Origin: Chromera velia
Lineage: Eukaryota > Sar > Chromeraceae
Length of the DNA: 20,935 nt
Direction: 5' to 3'
NCBI GenBank assembly: GCA_018398765.1
Contig: JAHBMJ010003367.1
Location: 69,981-90,915, forward strand
Position 1 is the stretch's first letter, and the number at the start of each line of letters is the position of its first letter. The notes beneath the pieces were generated by a model. That model was not told the DNA's origin. It was given only the letters and a program-made list of their open reading frames with translations, and did not search any database. The translations under genes and the position numbers were made by a program. This document shows positions 1 through 8,949 of this stretch, piece after piece.

Positions 1-56
1 AGAAGGAACGGCATGAATGTTGCCTGCCTGCCTCCCTGCATGTCGGCCGTTCTATC

Positions 57-187
57 TGCCTTTCTTTCTTTCTTTCTTTCTTTTCTTTCTTTCTTTCTTT
101 CTTTCTTTCTTTCCTCTGTTTCTCTCTTTCTTTCTTTTTTCTCCTTCCTTCCTTCCTTACTTACTTACTTACTAACTTATTTCCTTT

Positions 188-229
<42 letters not shown>

Positions 230-340
230 CCTCTTCCTTCCTTCCTTCCTTCCTTCCTTCCTTCCTTCCTTCCCTCCTTCCTTCCTTCCTTCCTTCCTTC
301 CTTCCTTCTTTCTTTCTTTCTTTCTTTCTTTGTTTGTTTG
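57..340. repeat. Pyrimidine microsatellite, (TTTC)n and (TTCC)n
   Basis: About 280 bases of almost pure pyrimidine on the plus strand. TTTC units come first, then TTAC/TTCC units, a long TTCC run, TTTC again and a short TTTG run. Every frame over it gives low-complexity Leu/Phe/Ser or, on the other strand, Lys/Glu/Arg peptides, which are not credible proteins. It may lie in an intron of the gene whose last exon starts near 850. Confidence 0.95.
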
Positions 341-455
341 TTTGTTTCTTTTGGGTTGGCCTGCCTGTTTTTACCACAAGTCGAGAGCAGGAAAGAAAAT
401 AAAAGAAGTGATAGTCCGTCTCTTTGACTTTCTGCCTCCATTCTGGTCCGCATGA

Positions 456-456
<1 letters not shown>

Positions 457-490
<34 letters not shown>
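457..490. repeat. (AC)17 microsatellite
   Basis: An uninterrupted AC dinucleotide run, followed by purine-rich AGAGA/GACAGA sequence to about 700. No coding signal is visible between 491 and 760. Confidence 0.95.
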
Positions 491-491
<1 letters not shown>

Positions 492-849
492 ACGCACGGA
501 GACACACAAAGGCAGAAAGAGCGACGAAGTGTTGTGAAGGTAGAGACGAGGGGGAGAAGAGAGAGAGACGGGAAGCACTAACGAAGAAATGCGGAATTAA
601 AGATAGACACGCCAATAGAAAGAGAGATGAACAGACTCAAAGAAAGACAGACAGGTATGTAAATGGGTAAGAAGGACGGACGGAAACATGGATGGATTGA
701 AGGAAGTGAAAGCTGGAACCCATTTTTTTTGTCCAGAAAAAAAAGACGAGAATGAAAAATCATGGAACCTCTTCGTCACCCCCCCCTTTCAAGCTCTTGT
801 CCCACTGAGCTCCTTCCCCCCTCTCCCTTCTGCGTACACACTCTCATGC

Positions 850-1094
850 AGGTGAGATGGTTTGACGACAGCGTAGCCCTTCGAGAGCGAATGAATAGAT
901 ACAACGTCCGCATGAGTTCCGTGTACAGAGCCTCGGAGGTGTCTAGAGAGAGATTCCGTCTCCAGCTCCTCCTTCAGGTGGTCGACGGATTCCCGTGTCA
1001 GTACAATCTTCTGGATGACAACTGCAAGCATCTTGCGAGGGGAATTGCGGAATCATTTGGCTTGTATGTCTGCCCTAGTGGGAGACTGGAATAA
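850..1094 (+). CDS. Last exon of an LRAT/NlpC-P60-like domain protein (5' part not seen)
   Basis: An open frame of about 81 codons ends at TAA 1092-1094. A long pyrimidine tract (780-835) and the acceptor ctcatgcag|GT precede it, so I place the exon start near 850. The peptide is rich in charged residues and contains YNLLDDNCKHLARGIAESFG. The Asn-Cys-x-His core after a Tyr-Asn-Leu stretch resembles the catalytic Cys segment of the circularly permuted papain-like folds (LRAT, PPPDE/DeSI: NC[EQN]HF). If so, this exon carries the nucleophile and the paired His lies in an exon upstream. That assignment rests on one short motif and is inference. AATAAA (1090-1095) overlaps the stop codon. No upstream exon could be identified in bases 1-849. 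Confidence 0.6.
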
Positions 1095-1177
1095 AAATTT
1101 TAATCTAACTGAAACTATAATTATTAATTCATTCAAGTTCGTCTGTGTCTAGCTGTTACGGATGGGTATTGTATCGA

Positions 1178-1201
1178 ATGATGATGATGATGATGATGAT
1201 G
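1178..1201. repeat. (ATG)8 microsatellite
   Basis: Eight perfect ATG/GAT trinucleotide units downstream of the putative 3' exon. Confidence 0.9.
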
Positions 1202-2102
1202 TATGAGGTTAAAGCCGGTGAGCTATATAGGCTCAGGCCAACCTAGTATTTCCTGCATAGATTCGATCCCTCGACCTAGGCCCCACTCTAAGCCCCACTG
1301 GAACATTTGTATGGATCAAAGCCTAGCTAGGGCGGAAATAGAAATAGAAATAGAGGGTAGCTCCACCCTCAAGCAACCAGGGCTAAAAACCACCTGTATC
1401 GGAACAGACTTGCAGTGGTAGGGGAAACGACCGAGAGGGAATACAAAGCCAGAAAGGGAAACCGAAAAAGAAAAGTAAAAGAACGCGTCCATGTCAGACT
1501 GAGAAATGGTCACTGCCATTGGTCAGGAGTGCAGTCAACAGGGTAGGAACCCTACGGAACACTTCCTTGGATACCGACTCCTGAGGAAGGGCTCGGCTGC
1601 TGAGCATAGTGGACAGTCAGCAGTGAAGAAGGAATACACACAAGATCAAACAAGAATCAGACGAAACGCAGGCACAGTGACTTCACTTCCCTGGGGCTGA
1701 CTACACTGACTAGAGTATGGTACCTATAGTAGTCCAATCAGTCTGTCCTATCCTTCGGTAAGGCCAAAGGTCAACTGCATAGGGCACGATCTATTTTCGA
1801 GGCAGTGAAATTATGAACAAAAAATCCAAACAGGAAAAAGAAAGAGAAAGAAAAGAGAAGAGATGAAAAGAAGATGAGAAAAAGAAAAACAGAGAGACCA
1901 CCTAAAAAAGCTGTATCCACGCTACGTGGATATGAGCGCCCCACCCCTCCGCGCCCGCGCGAGCTCGAGCACGTCCCCCTCTGCGCGTTTCACGTTTCTC
2001 TTTTTATTACATTCTAGCTCTGAACCCACCCCATACTGTGGGCCATACACTCAAACGGAAAAAAAAAGGAAACAACCATCTAGAGGCAATCGGATCAAGA
2101 CT
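1202..2102. other. Non-coding stretch, no gene recognised
   Basis: All frames are short and broken. There is a small GAAATA repeat near 1338-1356 and a purine-rich run (AAAGAGAAAGAAAAGAG) at about 1830-1905. The text at 1500-1800 looks like ordinary complex sequence and could be a decayed repeat, but no family is recognisable. Confidence 0.5.
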
Positions 2103-2381
2103 TTACCGTTTACGAAGGCAAGCTAAAATTACTCGTACTCCGGCAACAGGGTGTTTCTCGAGAAGGAGTGTGAACATCTCTCTTACTTTCTTTTCGTTCT
2201 TGTACACCACCTGTCCTAACTGTTGCTTTGCCATCTGTTGTGCCCATACGATCAAGTGCGACTCAGAGGGTGCGTTTCTTACTTCCTCCAAAAGTCTATC
2301 CATGCGTCCTCTTTCCATTTCCGTCCCTTTGCATTCTGTCAACTTGTGAACAACATCATTCAATTTACCCTGTCCATGCAT
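2103..2381 (-). CDS. Possible hypothetical exon or ORF (92 codons)
   Basis: This minus-strand frame starts at an ATG and ends at TAA. The product is hydrophilic, probably helical and of non-repetitive composition, with segments such as MDRLLEEVRNAPSESH and VYKNEKKVREMFTLLLEKHP. Its composition is more protein-like than that of surrounding frames. I do not recognise a family and see no partner exon. It could be one exon of an unseen gene, a fragment of a mobile element, or chance. Confidence 0.3.
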   Translation of the reverse strand: MHGQGKLNDVVHKLTECKGTEMERGRMDRLLEEVRNAPSESHLIVWAQQMAKQQLGQVVYKNEKKVREMFTLLLEKHPVAGVRVILACLRKR

Positions 2382-2589
2382 GTCAAGGTGGCAGTACTAC
2401 CTCCCCATTTGAAACTCCTCCCCCCCCCCTAGCAGTGCACAGGCAATCGGCCTAACGTTGGCCTCCGAATAGAGCAGCCTCCTAGGGAGAGGTTGAACCA
2501 TAGGAACTCGCCACCCGCTTGAGCTGGTCCATCCTCCCATGACAAGATGGGCTAAGCGCTGTCTATGAAAAAATATTGTATCCATTAAG

Positions 2590-3000
2590 TTGAACTAACT
2601 ATACTAAGTATACTTGGCAGTGAGTTGGCATAAATTAAATTGTAACTTACTAGTTTTTTTTGAATTTTTTTCAAAATCCTACTACTACCGAAAATTAAGG
2701 AAATCGTTGGAAAATCTGTAAAAAATTGATAGAAAAACTAAGAAAATCTCTACTTAGTAGAAAAATTGAAAACTTCAAAATCCTTGGGAGTCGGGAAATA
2801 TTTTTTTCGTTTTTAAATGGTAGACTGTCCTAGGGGCTAGAGAGATCCAAAGGAAATCCTATAAAAAACTGTGTAGGAAATTCAGTGAAAATCTGCTAGG
2901 AAATCTGAAATCATAAATGACTTGAAAAATTCATAATAAACATGAATTAGTATGTATATACATATAGTATATAAGATAATTCTAGATACAATTAGGCATG
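2590..3000. other. AT-rich non-coding island hosting the retrotransposon insertion
   Basis: A strongly AT-rich stretch with degenerate GGAAATC / GAAAATCT / AAAAATTG motifs and no open frame. The retrotransposon target site lies at its right edge. It shares the 13-mer GAGAGATCCAAAG (2840-2852) with another AT-rich island near 16162. Confidence 0.6.
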
Positions 3001-3005
3001 CCAGC
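3001..3005. repeat. Left target-site duplication CCAGC
   Basis: CCAGC directly abuts the outer TGTT of the left LTR. An identical CCAGC abuts the outer end of the right LTR at 9208-9212. Five bases is the usual duplication size for Ty3/gypsy integrases. Confidence 0.9.
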
Positions 3006-3262
3006 TGTTCTAGTTTAAGCTCTCTAGAACTTAGGAATCAACTCACACACACAAGTTCTACATACAGAGAATCTGTCAGACACACAAGAGCCTTCTCTAT
3101 TGATCAAAAAAGACTCGTCCTTCTAACAGGCTCAATCAATCTGTATTGCAAAGGCTGAGATACAGACATGCATACCTTTGTATTACAGTGTGTATTTAAT
3201 GCTATTAATTCTCTGTATTACTCTAAAGACCAAATCGAGCCTAGGTCCAAAGGTCCGTAACA
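3006..3262 (-). repeat. 3' LTR (left copy), 257 bp
   Basis: On the element's own strand it begins TGTTACGGAC and ends CTAGAACA, so the termini are the expected TG...CA with short inverted repeats. It aligns end to end with 8950-9207. I count 12 substitutions and one single-base indel between the copies. Confidence 0.95.
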
Positions 3263-3273
3263 ACCACACCCCG
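3263..3273 (-). promoter_or_regulatory. Candidate polypurine tract
   Basis: On the element strand GCGGGGTGTGG directly precedes the 3' LTR. This is the position where plus-strand DNA synthesis would be primed. The tract is short and interrupted by T, so it is a positional assignment. A perfect hairpin (CGCACAA-GA-TTGTGCG, 3272-3287) lies next to it. Confidence 0.4.
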
Positions 3274-3467
3274 CACAAGATTGTGCGTTCCGCACAATTT
3301 ATTGCTTCACTTCTCTCAATGACTCTGGTCTGCACCGGCGCTCCCAGCAGCCAAAGAAACCAAGCAACGAGCTGCAGATCGCTGCCGACATGCGTGAAAA
3401 GATCGGGCGGGAAGGGCGTGGAAAAAGGAAAGAAAACGTTCGAATATATGAACGAAGGATCGGATAG

Positions 3468-4088
3468 TTAGTCTTTATGTCCACGCAAAATCCTTTCTTT
3501 ACTCCTTTTGAATTCATTCACCAACTCAGGCTCTCCCACTTCATCCTCTGACAGCCACAAAAACGAACCATCATTGTAGACAACTCTATAATGCGTCTTT
3601 CTATCCTTCTCTCTACTCAATTTCACCTCAACTGCCCTAACTCTCTTTCCTTTCTTCTCTTCCTGCATCGACTCGGGAAGCGCTTCCCCTCTCTCTGGTT
3701 TCTTGTCTCTCGGCCACTCTTCTCGAAGGCCAAGCTCGTCAATCACATCCGATGCAGACTCTGACGCCGCTCTCTTGTTTTTCTCTCTCTCTTCCTCTAT
3801 TTCTCTCTCCTCTCTCCTTTTCTCCTTCATCTCCTCTCTCACTTCCTTTGCCATCCTCCATAACTCCAATCTGTCTGTGGAGATCGTCATGCTCTTTCCT
3901 CCCCCCAACTGCCTGACAACGGCATTGTGGGGCCGTCCATCCGGAAGGGAAACAACCAGATAAATCCCTTCCAACTTTTTTGCAAACTTTCTTCCATCCA
4001 CTCTGCGTGTGAGCGGATTGACAGGCTTTCGCACTAACACCTGATCCCCCACTCTGAATTTGCTTTTCCAAGGGGGCGGGTTCTTCTA
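3468..4088 (-). pseudogene. Integrase C-terminus with chromo-like tail
   Basis: This continues the integrase frame after the TAG at 4086-4088. The first part (FRVGDQVLVRKPVNPLT, then KKLEGIYLVVSLPDG) matches the expected non-specific DNA-binding end of Ty3/gypsy integrases, including a GPY/F-like module. A charged Glu/Arg/Lys-rich linker follows. The last ~60 residues contain THYRVVYNDGSFLWLSEDEV, which has the alternating aromatic pattern of a chromodomain-type fold used for chromatin targeting. The chromodomain call is tentative. The frame ends at a stop at 3468. Confidence 0.75.
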
Positions 4089-5201
4089 CTCTCTCTCTTG
4101 CCTCGATTTTTCCATTCTGGCTTGTGCCGTCTCAATCAACTCCAACCTGTTCTGACGGATCACGCTGTAGTAGTCGTTGTAAGCCACTGGAGGGGAACGG
4201 GTCTCTGACAAGACGGGCTCTACTCGCAGCATATGGGTTGGCTCATACCCATGGGTCAACTGGAATGGGGTCAATCCAGTCTCGGAATGCGGGGTCATCC
4301 GGTATGAGAAATTGAAGGGCTGCAAATACAGATCCCAATCAAGCTCGTTCTCTGCTCTCAACTGCTTTCCAACCCCTTGCTCCCATGTCTGATTGTATCT
4401 TTCTGTCAGTCCCGCACACTGAGAGTGGTACCCTGCTGTTACCTTCCTCCTCACTCTCAAAATCTTCAATACCTCACTCACGATCTCTGCCAAGAAATTC
4501 GTTCCCCTATCTGAGAGGAGAACCTCAAAGGGACCATGCCTGCAGAAAATCTCATCGACCAGACTCTGTGCTACGACATGAGCGGGCAGCTCAGGGCGGG
4601 CAAACGTCTCCACATCCTTTCCAAAATGGTCTGTCACAACGAGCACAAATCTGTTCCCCCTCCTACTCGTAGGAAAGGGCCCTGACACATCAATGCTAAG
4701 CGTGTGCCAAGGACGGGGAGGCATGGGCACAGTCTGGGGTGCTCTCTTTGCTTTCGGCTTGAGCCTCTCCCTGCATTCTCGGCAGGGTGCGACCCACTCC
4801 CTCGCGTCTGCTCTCAAACCTGGCCACCAGAAGTGCAGGAGAGTCTTCTCTATCAGTCTATTTGCCCCTGGGTGCCCCCTTAACTGGTGATCGTGATTCA
4901 TTACCAAAACCGTCTTTCTGCACGCCTCAGGCACCACCAACTGTTCTTTCCTTTCTGTTCCTCTTCCTTCGTACCTGTACAACAAACCTCCTCTCTCTTC
5001 AAATGTACTTTCCTCCAACAGAATTTGCTTCACCTTCTTTGCCTCCCGAGGCAATACCCCCTCTGCAAAGTATTTGAAATGATCCTTCAACAAGGGGTCT
5101 CTCGGTAACTCCTCCCTCACACGGTCCAGAAAGCCCTTTTCCACCTGCAAAGGGGACACACCTGCCTGCACACCTGCCAGGGCGGCAGCCATGCCAGATC
5201 A
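4086..5201 (-). pseudogene. Retroelement integrase core
   Basis: The first ATG after a TGA (5199-5201) is at 5192. The N-terminal HHCC zinc-binding module is intact (HQLRGHPGANRL, then APCRECRERLK). The catalytic core has all three acidic residues: D in LSIDVSGPFP, D in LLSDRGTNF and E in GLTERYNQTW. The downstream core segment GLTPFQLTHGYEPTH is also typical. The domain would insert the cDNA copy into chromosomal DNA. It appears undamaged inside, but a TGA on one side and a TAG (4086-4088) on the other cut it from the polyprotein. Confidence 0.92.
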
Positions 5202-5297
5202 GATCTCTTTGCTACCGTCAGCAGGCTGATTACAGTGACGGCAGAAAGGGACCCCGCTGTCTACGGAGACGGGAAGAGACAGGGGAGGCTGTGGCTG

Positions 5298-5978
5298 TCA
5301 TGAAATGGCGTCTGCGTCCACATGTTCCTTCCCTGCCTTATGAACGAACGTCAACCCGTACTCTTGCAACTCCAACGCCCAGTTGTGTACCCTTTTGTTC
5401 GTTACTTTGCGGTCAGACATCGCTAAATTCGGTTTATGATCCGTGATCACATACGCTGCCCCCCCAAACAGGTAATGCCTCCACTGCTTGCAGCAGTAGA
5501 CAGCCCCCAAGGCCTCCCTCTCAGTGGGGCTGTAATTTTTCTCTGCCGCACTCAACCCCCTACTGACATACGCAATTACCACTTCCTGCATCCGCGTGAG
5601 CACGCCTCCCACAGACATTTCACATGCATCTGGTTTCACCCTGAACGGCAGGCTCATGTCTGGGAAGCCAAGAATTGAAGGGGTCGTCAGCCTCTCTTTC
5701 AACTCCCCAAAAATTTCCTCTCTTTCTCCATTCCAAACAAACGGGACCGGTCTGCCTTGCTCATCTGTAGGAAGTAACATCTGAAAGAGAGGGAAGGAGA
5801 GACGAGCAAAACCTGCAATAAAATGACGGTAGTAGGAGCACAGATACAGAAAAGAGCGGAGCTCCTTCCTGTCCTGCGGTGGCTTCCACTGTAGAATCTT
5901 CCGGATGTTCTTTTTACTCGGTCTCACCCCTTTCTCTGACACCGTATGTTCCAAATACTCCACCTCTGTCATGGCAAT
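5298..5978 (-). pseudogene. RT thumb/connection and RNase H
   Basis: The start carries the RT connection (EYLEHTVSEKGV; most relatives have Gly where this has Glu). RNase H features follow: KPDACEMSVGGVLT, IAYVSRGLSAAEKNY, EREALGAVYCCKQWRHYLFG, ITDHKPNLAM and the closing EHVDADAIS. Relatives normally continue ADALSR, so the TGA at 5298-5300 sits exactly where Arg is expected. This fits a CGA to TGA change. RNase H would degrade the RNA strand of the RNA:DNA hybrid. Confidence 0.9.
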
Positions 5979-6536
5979 CTATGCCTTCTCGAGTTTGAGC
6001 TTCAAATTTGCTTTCCTCACCAAACCTAAAACCTCCCTCAAGTCCTGGATGTGCTCGTCATGAGATCGGCTGAAGACAATGATGTCGTTAACATAAACGA
6101 GAGCAAGGTCTCTAGACAGACCTGCAAGAACCAAATTCATGGCTTTCTGGAAAACAGAAGGGGCATTCACCAACCCAAAGGGCATCTTGATGAATTCGTA
6201 AAGTCCAAACGGAGTGATAAAGGCGGTTGTCTCTGCGTGGTCGAGATGCATGTGGAGTTGCTGCAAGCCGGAGGTGTAATCAAGTGCTGAGAACACCTTG
6301 GCTCCTGCAAGGCGGTCGAGTGTCTCTTGAATTCGGGGGAGGGGAAAAAGATCTCTCTTGGTAGCTTGATTTAGTTTGCGGAAATCTAGATAGAAACGGG
6401 TCGTCCCATTTGGTTTCTTGATTAAAACGACTGGGGCAGCCCATGGGGAAGTGGAGGGACGAATCACTCCCCCTTCTTCCATCTCTTCCAACTCCTTCTT
6501 CACATGCTCTCTCTGGTGGTACGGGATTCTGTCTTA
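5979..6536 (-). pseudogene. Reverse transcriptase palm/fingers, catalytic Asp lost
   Basis: Bounded by TAA (6534-6536) and TAG (5979-5981). Recognisable blocks in order: [84 protein letters not shown] and LKLEKA. The YxDD active site reads Y-V-N-D, with Asn (AAC, plus-strand gtt) in place of the first catalytic Asp. In relatives the FYLDF block usually has Cys where this has Tyr. With the catalytic Asp missing and stops on both sides, no active enzyme can be made. Confidence 0.93.
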
Positions 6537-6980
6537 GTTCCAGCAAATAGGAGGGGAATCTCCAGTAGGAATGGTCACCTCGAAAGGTTTTCCATCCACT
6601 CTCAGCTCTCCAATGTCGAAACGAGAGCGAGACCAGAGATCGGAATATTCTTGAAGGACCCCCTCGTATCTCTCCCTCAACTCGCGTGACAGGTGAGAGA
6701 GATCCACAGGCAGAAGCTTCTGCGAGGGAAGGGGAGTAACAGGCAAGTCTTCTTTCTTAGGAATCGGTGATTGCTGTGTGTAGGCAGAGGCGGGAGCATT
6801 GGTGGTGACTGCTGCGACCGACGATACACCAGAGAACGGCTCTGCAAAAGTCAGGAGTGAATTCGGTCCTAGATAGATGAGGTTGGTGGCGATGTTCATG
6901 ACTTCTACTGTGGTGACTCCAGCTTTGACGTCTACTACTTGATCCGGGATGGCAAGTCCCGGAAACCCCCTTGGGTACTA
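6537..6980 (-). pseudogene. Protease-RT linker of pol
   Basis: Same frame as RT, between TAG (6978-6980) and TAA (6534-6536). It contains IYLGPNSLLTF, a Pro/Ser/Ala-rich stretch, and then ELRERYEGVLQEYSDLWSR and DIGELRVDGKPFEVTIPTGD. The latter resembles the region of gypsy elements that leads into RT (a leader helix and then the IPTG/ARRIPY segment). Confidence 0.75.
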
Positions 6981-7511
6981 ATTCCTTCTCAAAATGACTG
7001 TCTCCTCCCCTTCCGTCCCCTCAACCTGCACCCGCACAAAAGCCCTCGCTCTTTTGGGGACTTTCGTGCGCGTGAAGGCGAAGACACGCATCGGTTTCCT
7101 CCCATCCTCGTACCAGACCTCAAAGGAGGGGAGGTCCGCAATGTCCAGACGGTCTTCACGGTAGTGGTACTGTACTACTGGGTCCAACAGCTTCAAAAAG
7201 TCTTACCCTAAGACTGCTTTGTACCCCGAATCTTCTGTGACGGTCAGGCGGTGTGGGAATACTTTCTTCGGCAGGGAAGAGTGAGAAAACTTGGCCGTAA
7301 TCTCCTCCACCACCGACACGCCCGTCTGTCCCACTGCGGACAGACCCACCGTGGGCCTGTCGACATCTGCATCAGCATGCAAGGTCATATTCATATTAAT
7401 GAACGAAGTTTCCGCTCCTGTGTCAATAAGGACAGACATAGGCTTACCAAACAGCAACATTGTCACAAAAAGCCTGGAACCGACCTTTACTGCTGCCATC
7501 TCTGCCTCCAT
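6978..7511 (-). pseudogene. Retropepsin-like aspartic protease
   Basis: The frame starts at ATG 7511. MSVLIDTGAETSFI contains the D-T-G active site of retroviral-type aspartic proteases, which act as homodimers to cut the polyprotein. TAA at 7203-7205 interrupts the frame, which continues in phase for another ~75 codons (KLLDPVVQYHYREDRL to a TAG at 6978-6980). The DTG triad is intact; the stop is what disables it. Confidence 0.85.
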
Positions 7512-7536
7512 TTTCTCTGAATTCGCTTGTTCAAAG

Positions 7537-7760
7537 TCAGTCAGTCTGTCTGTCTACATGCTTTGCCGGAGAAGGGAAGGACACAGGCAATTGAGAAACC
7601 TGCGACTTCGGGGCTCTTCCTTTCTCATTGTCGTCCTCTCGCTCACAGTCTACATGTTTTGTTTCTACACGCACACACGGGAGAATCGGGAGAGGACGAG
7701 GCTTCGCAAACTGCTGGGTGGACTGGGGAACCTCTACGCCAATCCACCTGGGTCGTTTCC
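7537..7760 (-). pseudogene. Gag-protease junction, read in a shifted frame
   Basis: Between zinc knuckle and protease the main frame has TAG at 7734-7736, 7665-7667 and 7554-7556. A different minus-strand frame is open here (GVEVPQSTQQFAKPRP ... EREDDNEKGRAPKSQ) and closes at TGA 7537. The protease then resumes the original frame, implying a shift out and a compensating shift back, each of small size. It could be two indels or, at the first junction, a former programmed frameshift site. Confidence 0.55.
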
Positions 7761-8687
7761 CTGCCCAGGACAATTGAAGGCCTTGTAGCCAGGCTGGTTG
7801 CAAGTGTAGCAACGGAGGGGACCGTTGTTGAAACCATTGTTGCCTCCATACTGTTGGTAGTGGCCTCCTCTTCCTCTTATGCCTCCATGTCCCCCTCTGA
7901 AGTGGCTATTGAAGCCACCTCGACCGTACGCGCCGAATGCATGGCCTCCGTGCATAGGAGACGGGTAGACGGGGTAATAGCCGAAGCCACTCCTACCGCA
8001 ACCGCGCTCACGGTCGGTGAATCCCCCATGGCCACGGCCGCGACCTCTCACAGCCGTGATCTGAGCAGCTTGCTGATCGAGCCGTTTCCACAACTCGGCT
8101 AGTTTATCTCTCTCATCTCTCTGTTGCACCCCCGCAATTCAAGCCCTTGCTTTCTTCTGTTGCTTGGCATGGAAGTACCCGACTCTCCTCTTCAATTGGT
8201 CCCAATCGGTATAGATCTGTTCTATCTCCAGCTCTTCTCTCAGCTCGGGATAAAGCACGTTGATAAAGGAACTGATTCTGTTGTTCCTTCTTCTGTTTGG
8301 ATTTGCCTGGATGTAGACGTCGACGAAGCGTTCAACGAATTTGTTATGGTCATCTCCGAGGTTCAGCCGCACGTCAGCTATACCGTAGACGGCGTGCGCC
8401 TGTGTCACACCGGTGCTTCCATACGCTTTTAGGAACAAGGTGTTAACCTTATCTGAAGTTGTGGCGGAAGCGGAGTTTTCATTCCACCACAGGATAAGGT
8501 CAGGATCTTCAAAGTGACCTACCAGCAACAGTTTTTTCTCATTCACATTTAGGTTTCCCGCATCTGCCTTTGCCTTAAAGGTGGCATACCAGACCTGTCC
8601 GTTTGTTTTTCCTGGGATAAAGACCGTAGTCACTCGTTTGACCTTCCCAATCTGTTCGAGCTTGTCAAATCTGACTGCATCCCCCAT
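7734..8687 (-). pseudogene. Retrotransposon gag with a degenerate zinc knuckle
   Basis: The first in-frame ATG is at 8687 (MGDAVRFDKLEQ). The capsid-like part includes ILWWNENSASATTSDK and ELREELEIEQIYTDWDQLKR. TGA at 8139-8141 breaks the frame, which then continues into an Arg/Gly/Tyr/His-rich nucleic-acid-binding tail. The tail ends with the knuckle CYTCNQPGYKAFNC. Spacing is exactly CX2CX4(H)X4C, but Tyr (TAC) replaces the zinc-ligand His. Gag would package element RNA. The frame upstream of 8687 stays open into the LTR without an ATG. Confidence 0.85.
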
Positions 8688-8930
8688 GTCTGCTTGCTGC
8701 TGCTGTAGCTCAGAATCTGGATTGGATGGGACTGAGTCTGATTCACTGGAGGAATTTCGGATACTGTGGGTGGGCGAGAACAGAGAGCCGACAGATGGAA
8801 CAGAACTGAAGTTGAGAGATTCTGCCCAAGGATGCACAGAGGGGATCGATGGTAGAGAACTCTCCCCCGCCTCTGACAGCCTGTACCCCGACCTACTCCT
8901 TGTGGGAATTTTGTCTTCCCCGGTCGCAAC

Positions 8931-8948
8931 CAGAAACTCTGTTGACCA
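8931..8948 (-). promoter_or_regulatory. Candidate primer-binding site
   Basis: On the element strand TGGTCAACAGAG starts one base inside the 5' LTR, the normal place for a site complementary to a tRNA 3' CCA end. A second candidate, TGGTTGCGACCGGGG, begins 18 bases inside the LTR (8932 and lower). I cannot match either to a tRNA. Confidence 0.35.
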
Positions 8949-8949
8949 A

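Noticed and set aside
13-615. Several long open frames on both strands (Phe/Leu/Ser-rich or Lys/Glu/Arg-rich)
   Set aside because: They are translations of the TTTC/TTCC and AC microsatellites; openness follows from the repeat units.
1500-1700. LINE-like fragment suggested by the 1506-1700 frame
   Set aside because: No recognisable RT or endonuclease motif, and the sequence is too short to assign.
5199-5300. Nuclear code change (TGA as an amino acid) to explain the retrotransposon stops
   Set aside because: TAA and TAG occur in frame as well, and the TGA at 5298 falls where relatives have Arg. TGA terminates both four-TM genes at the same conserved point.
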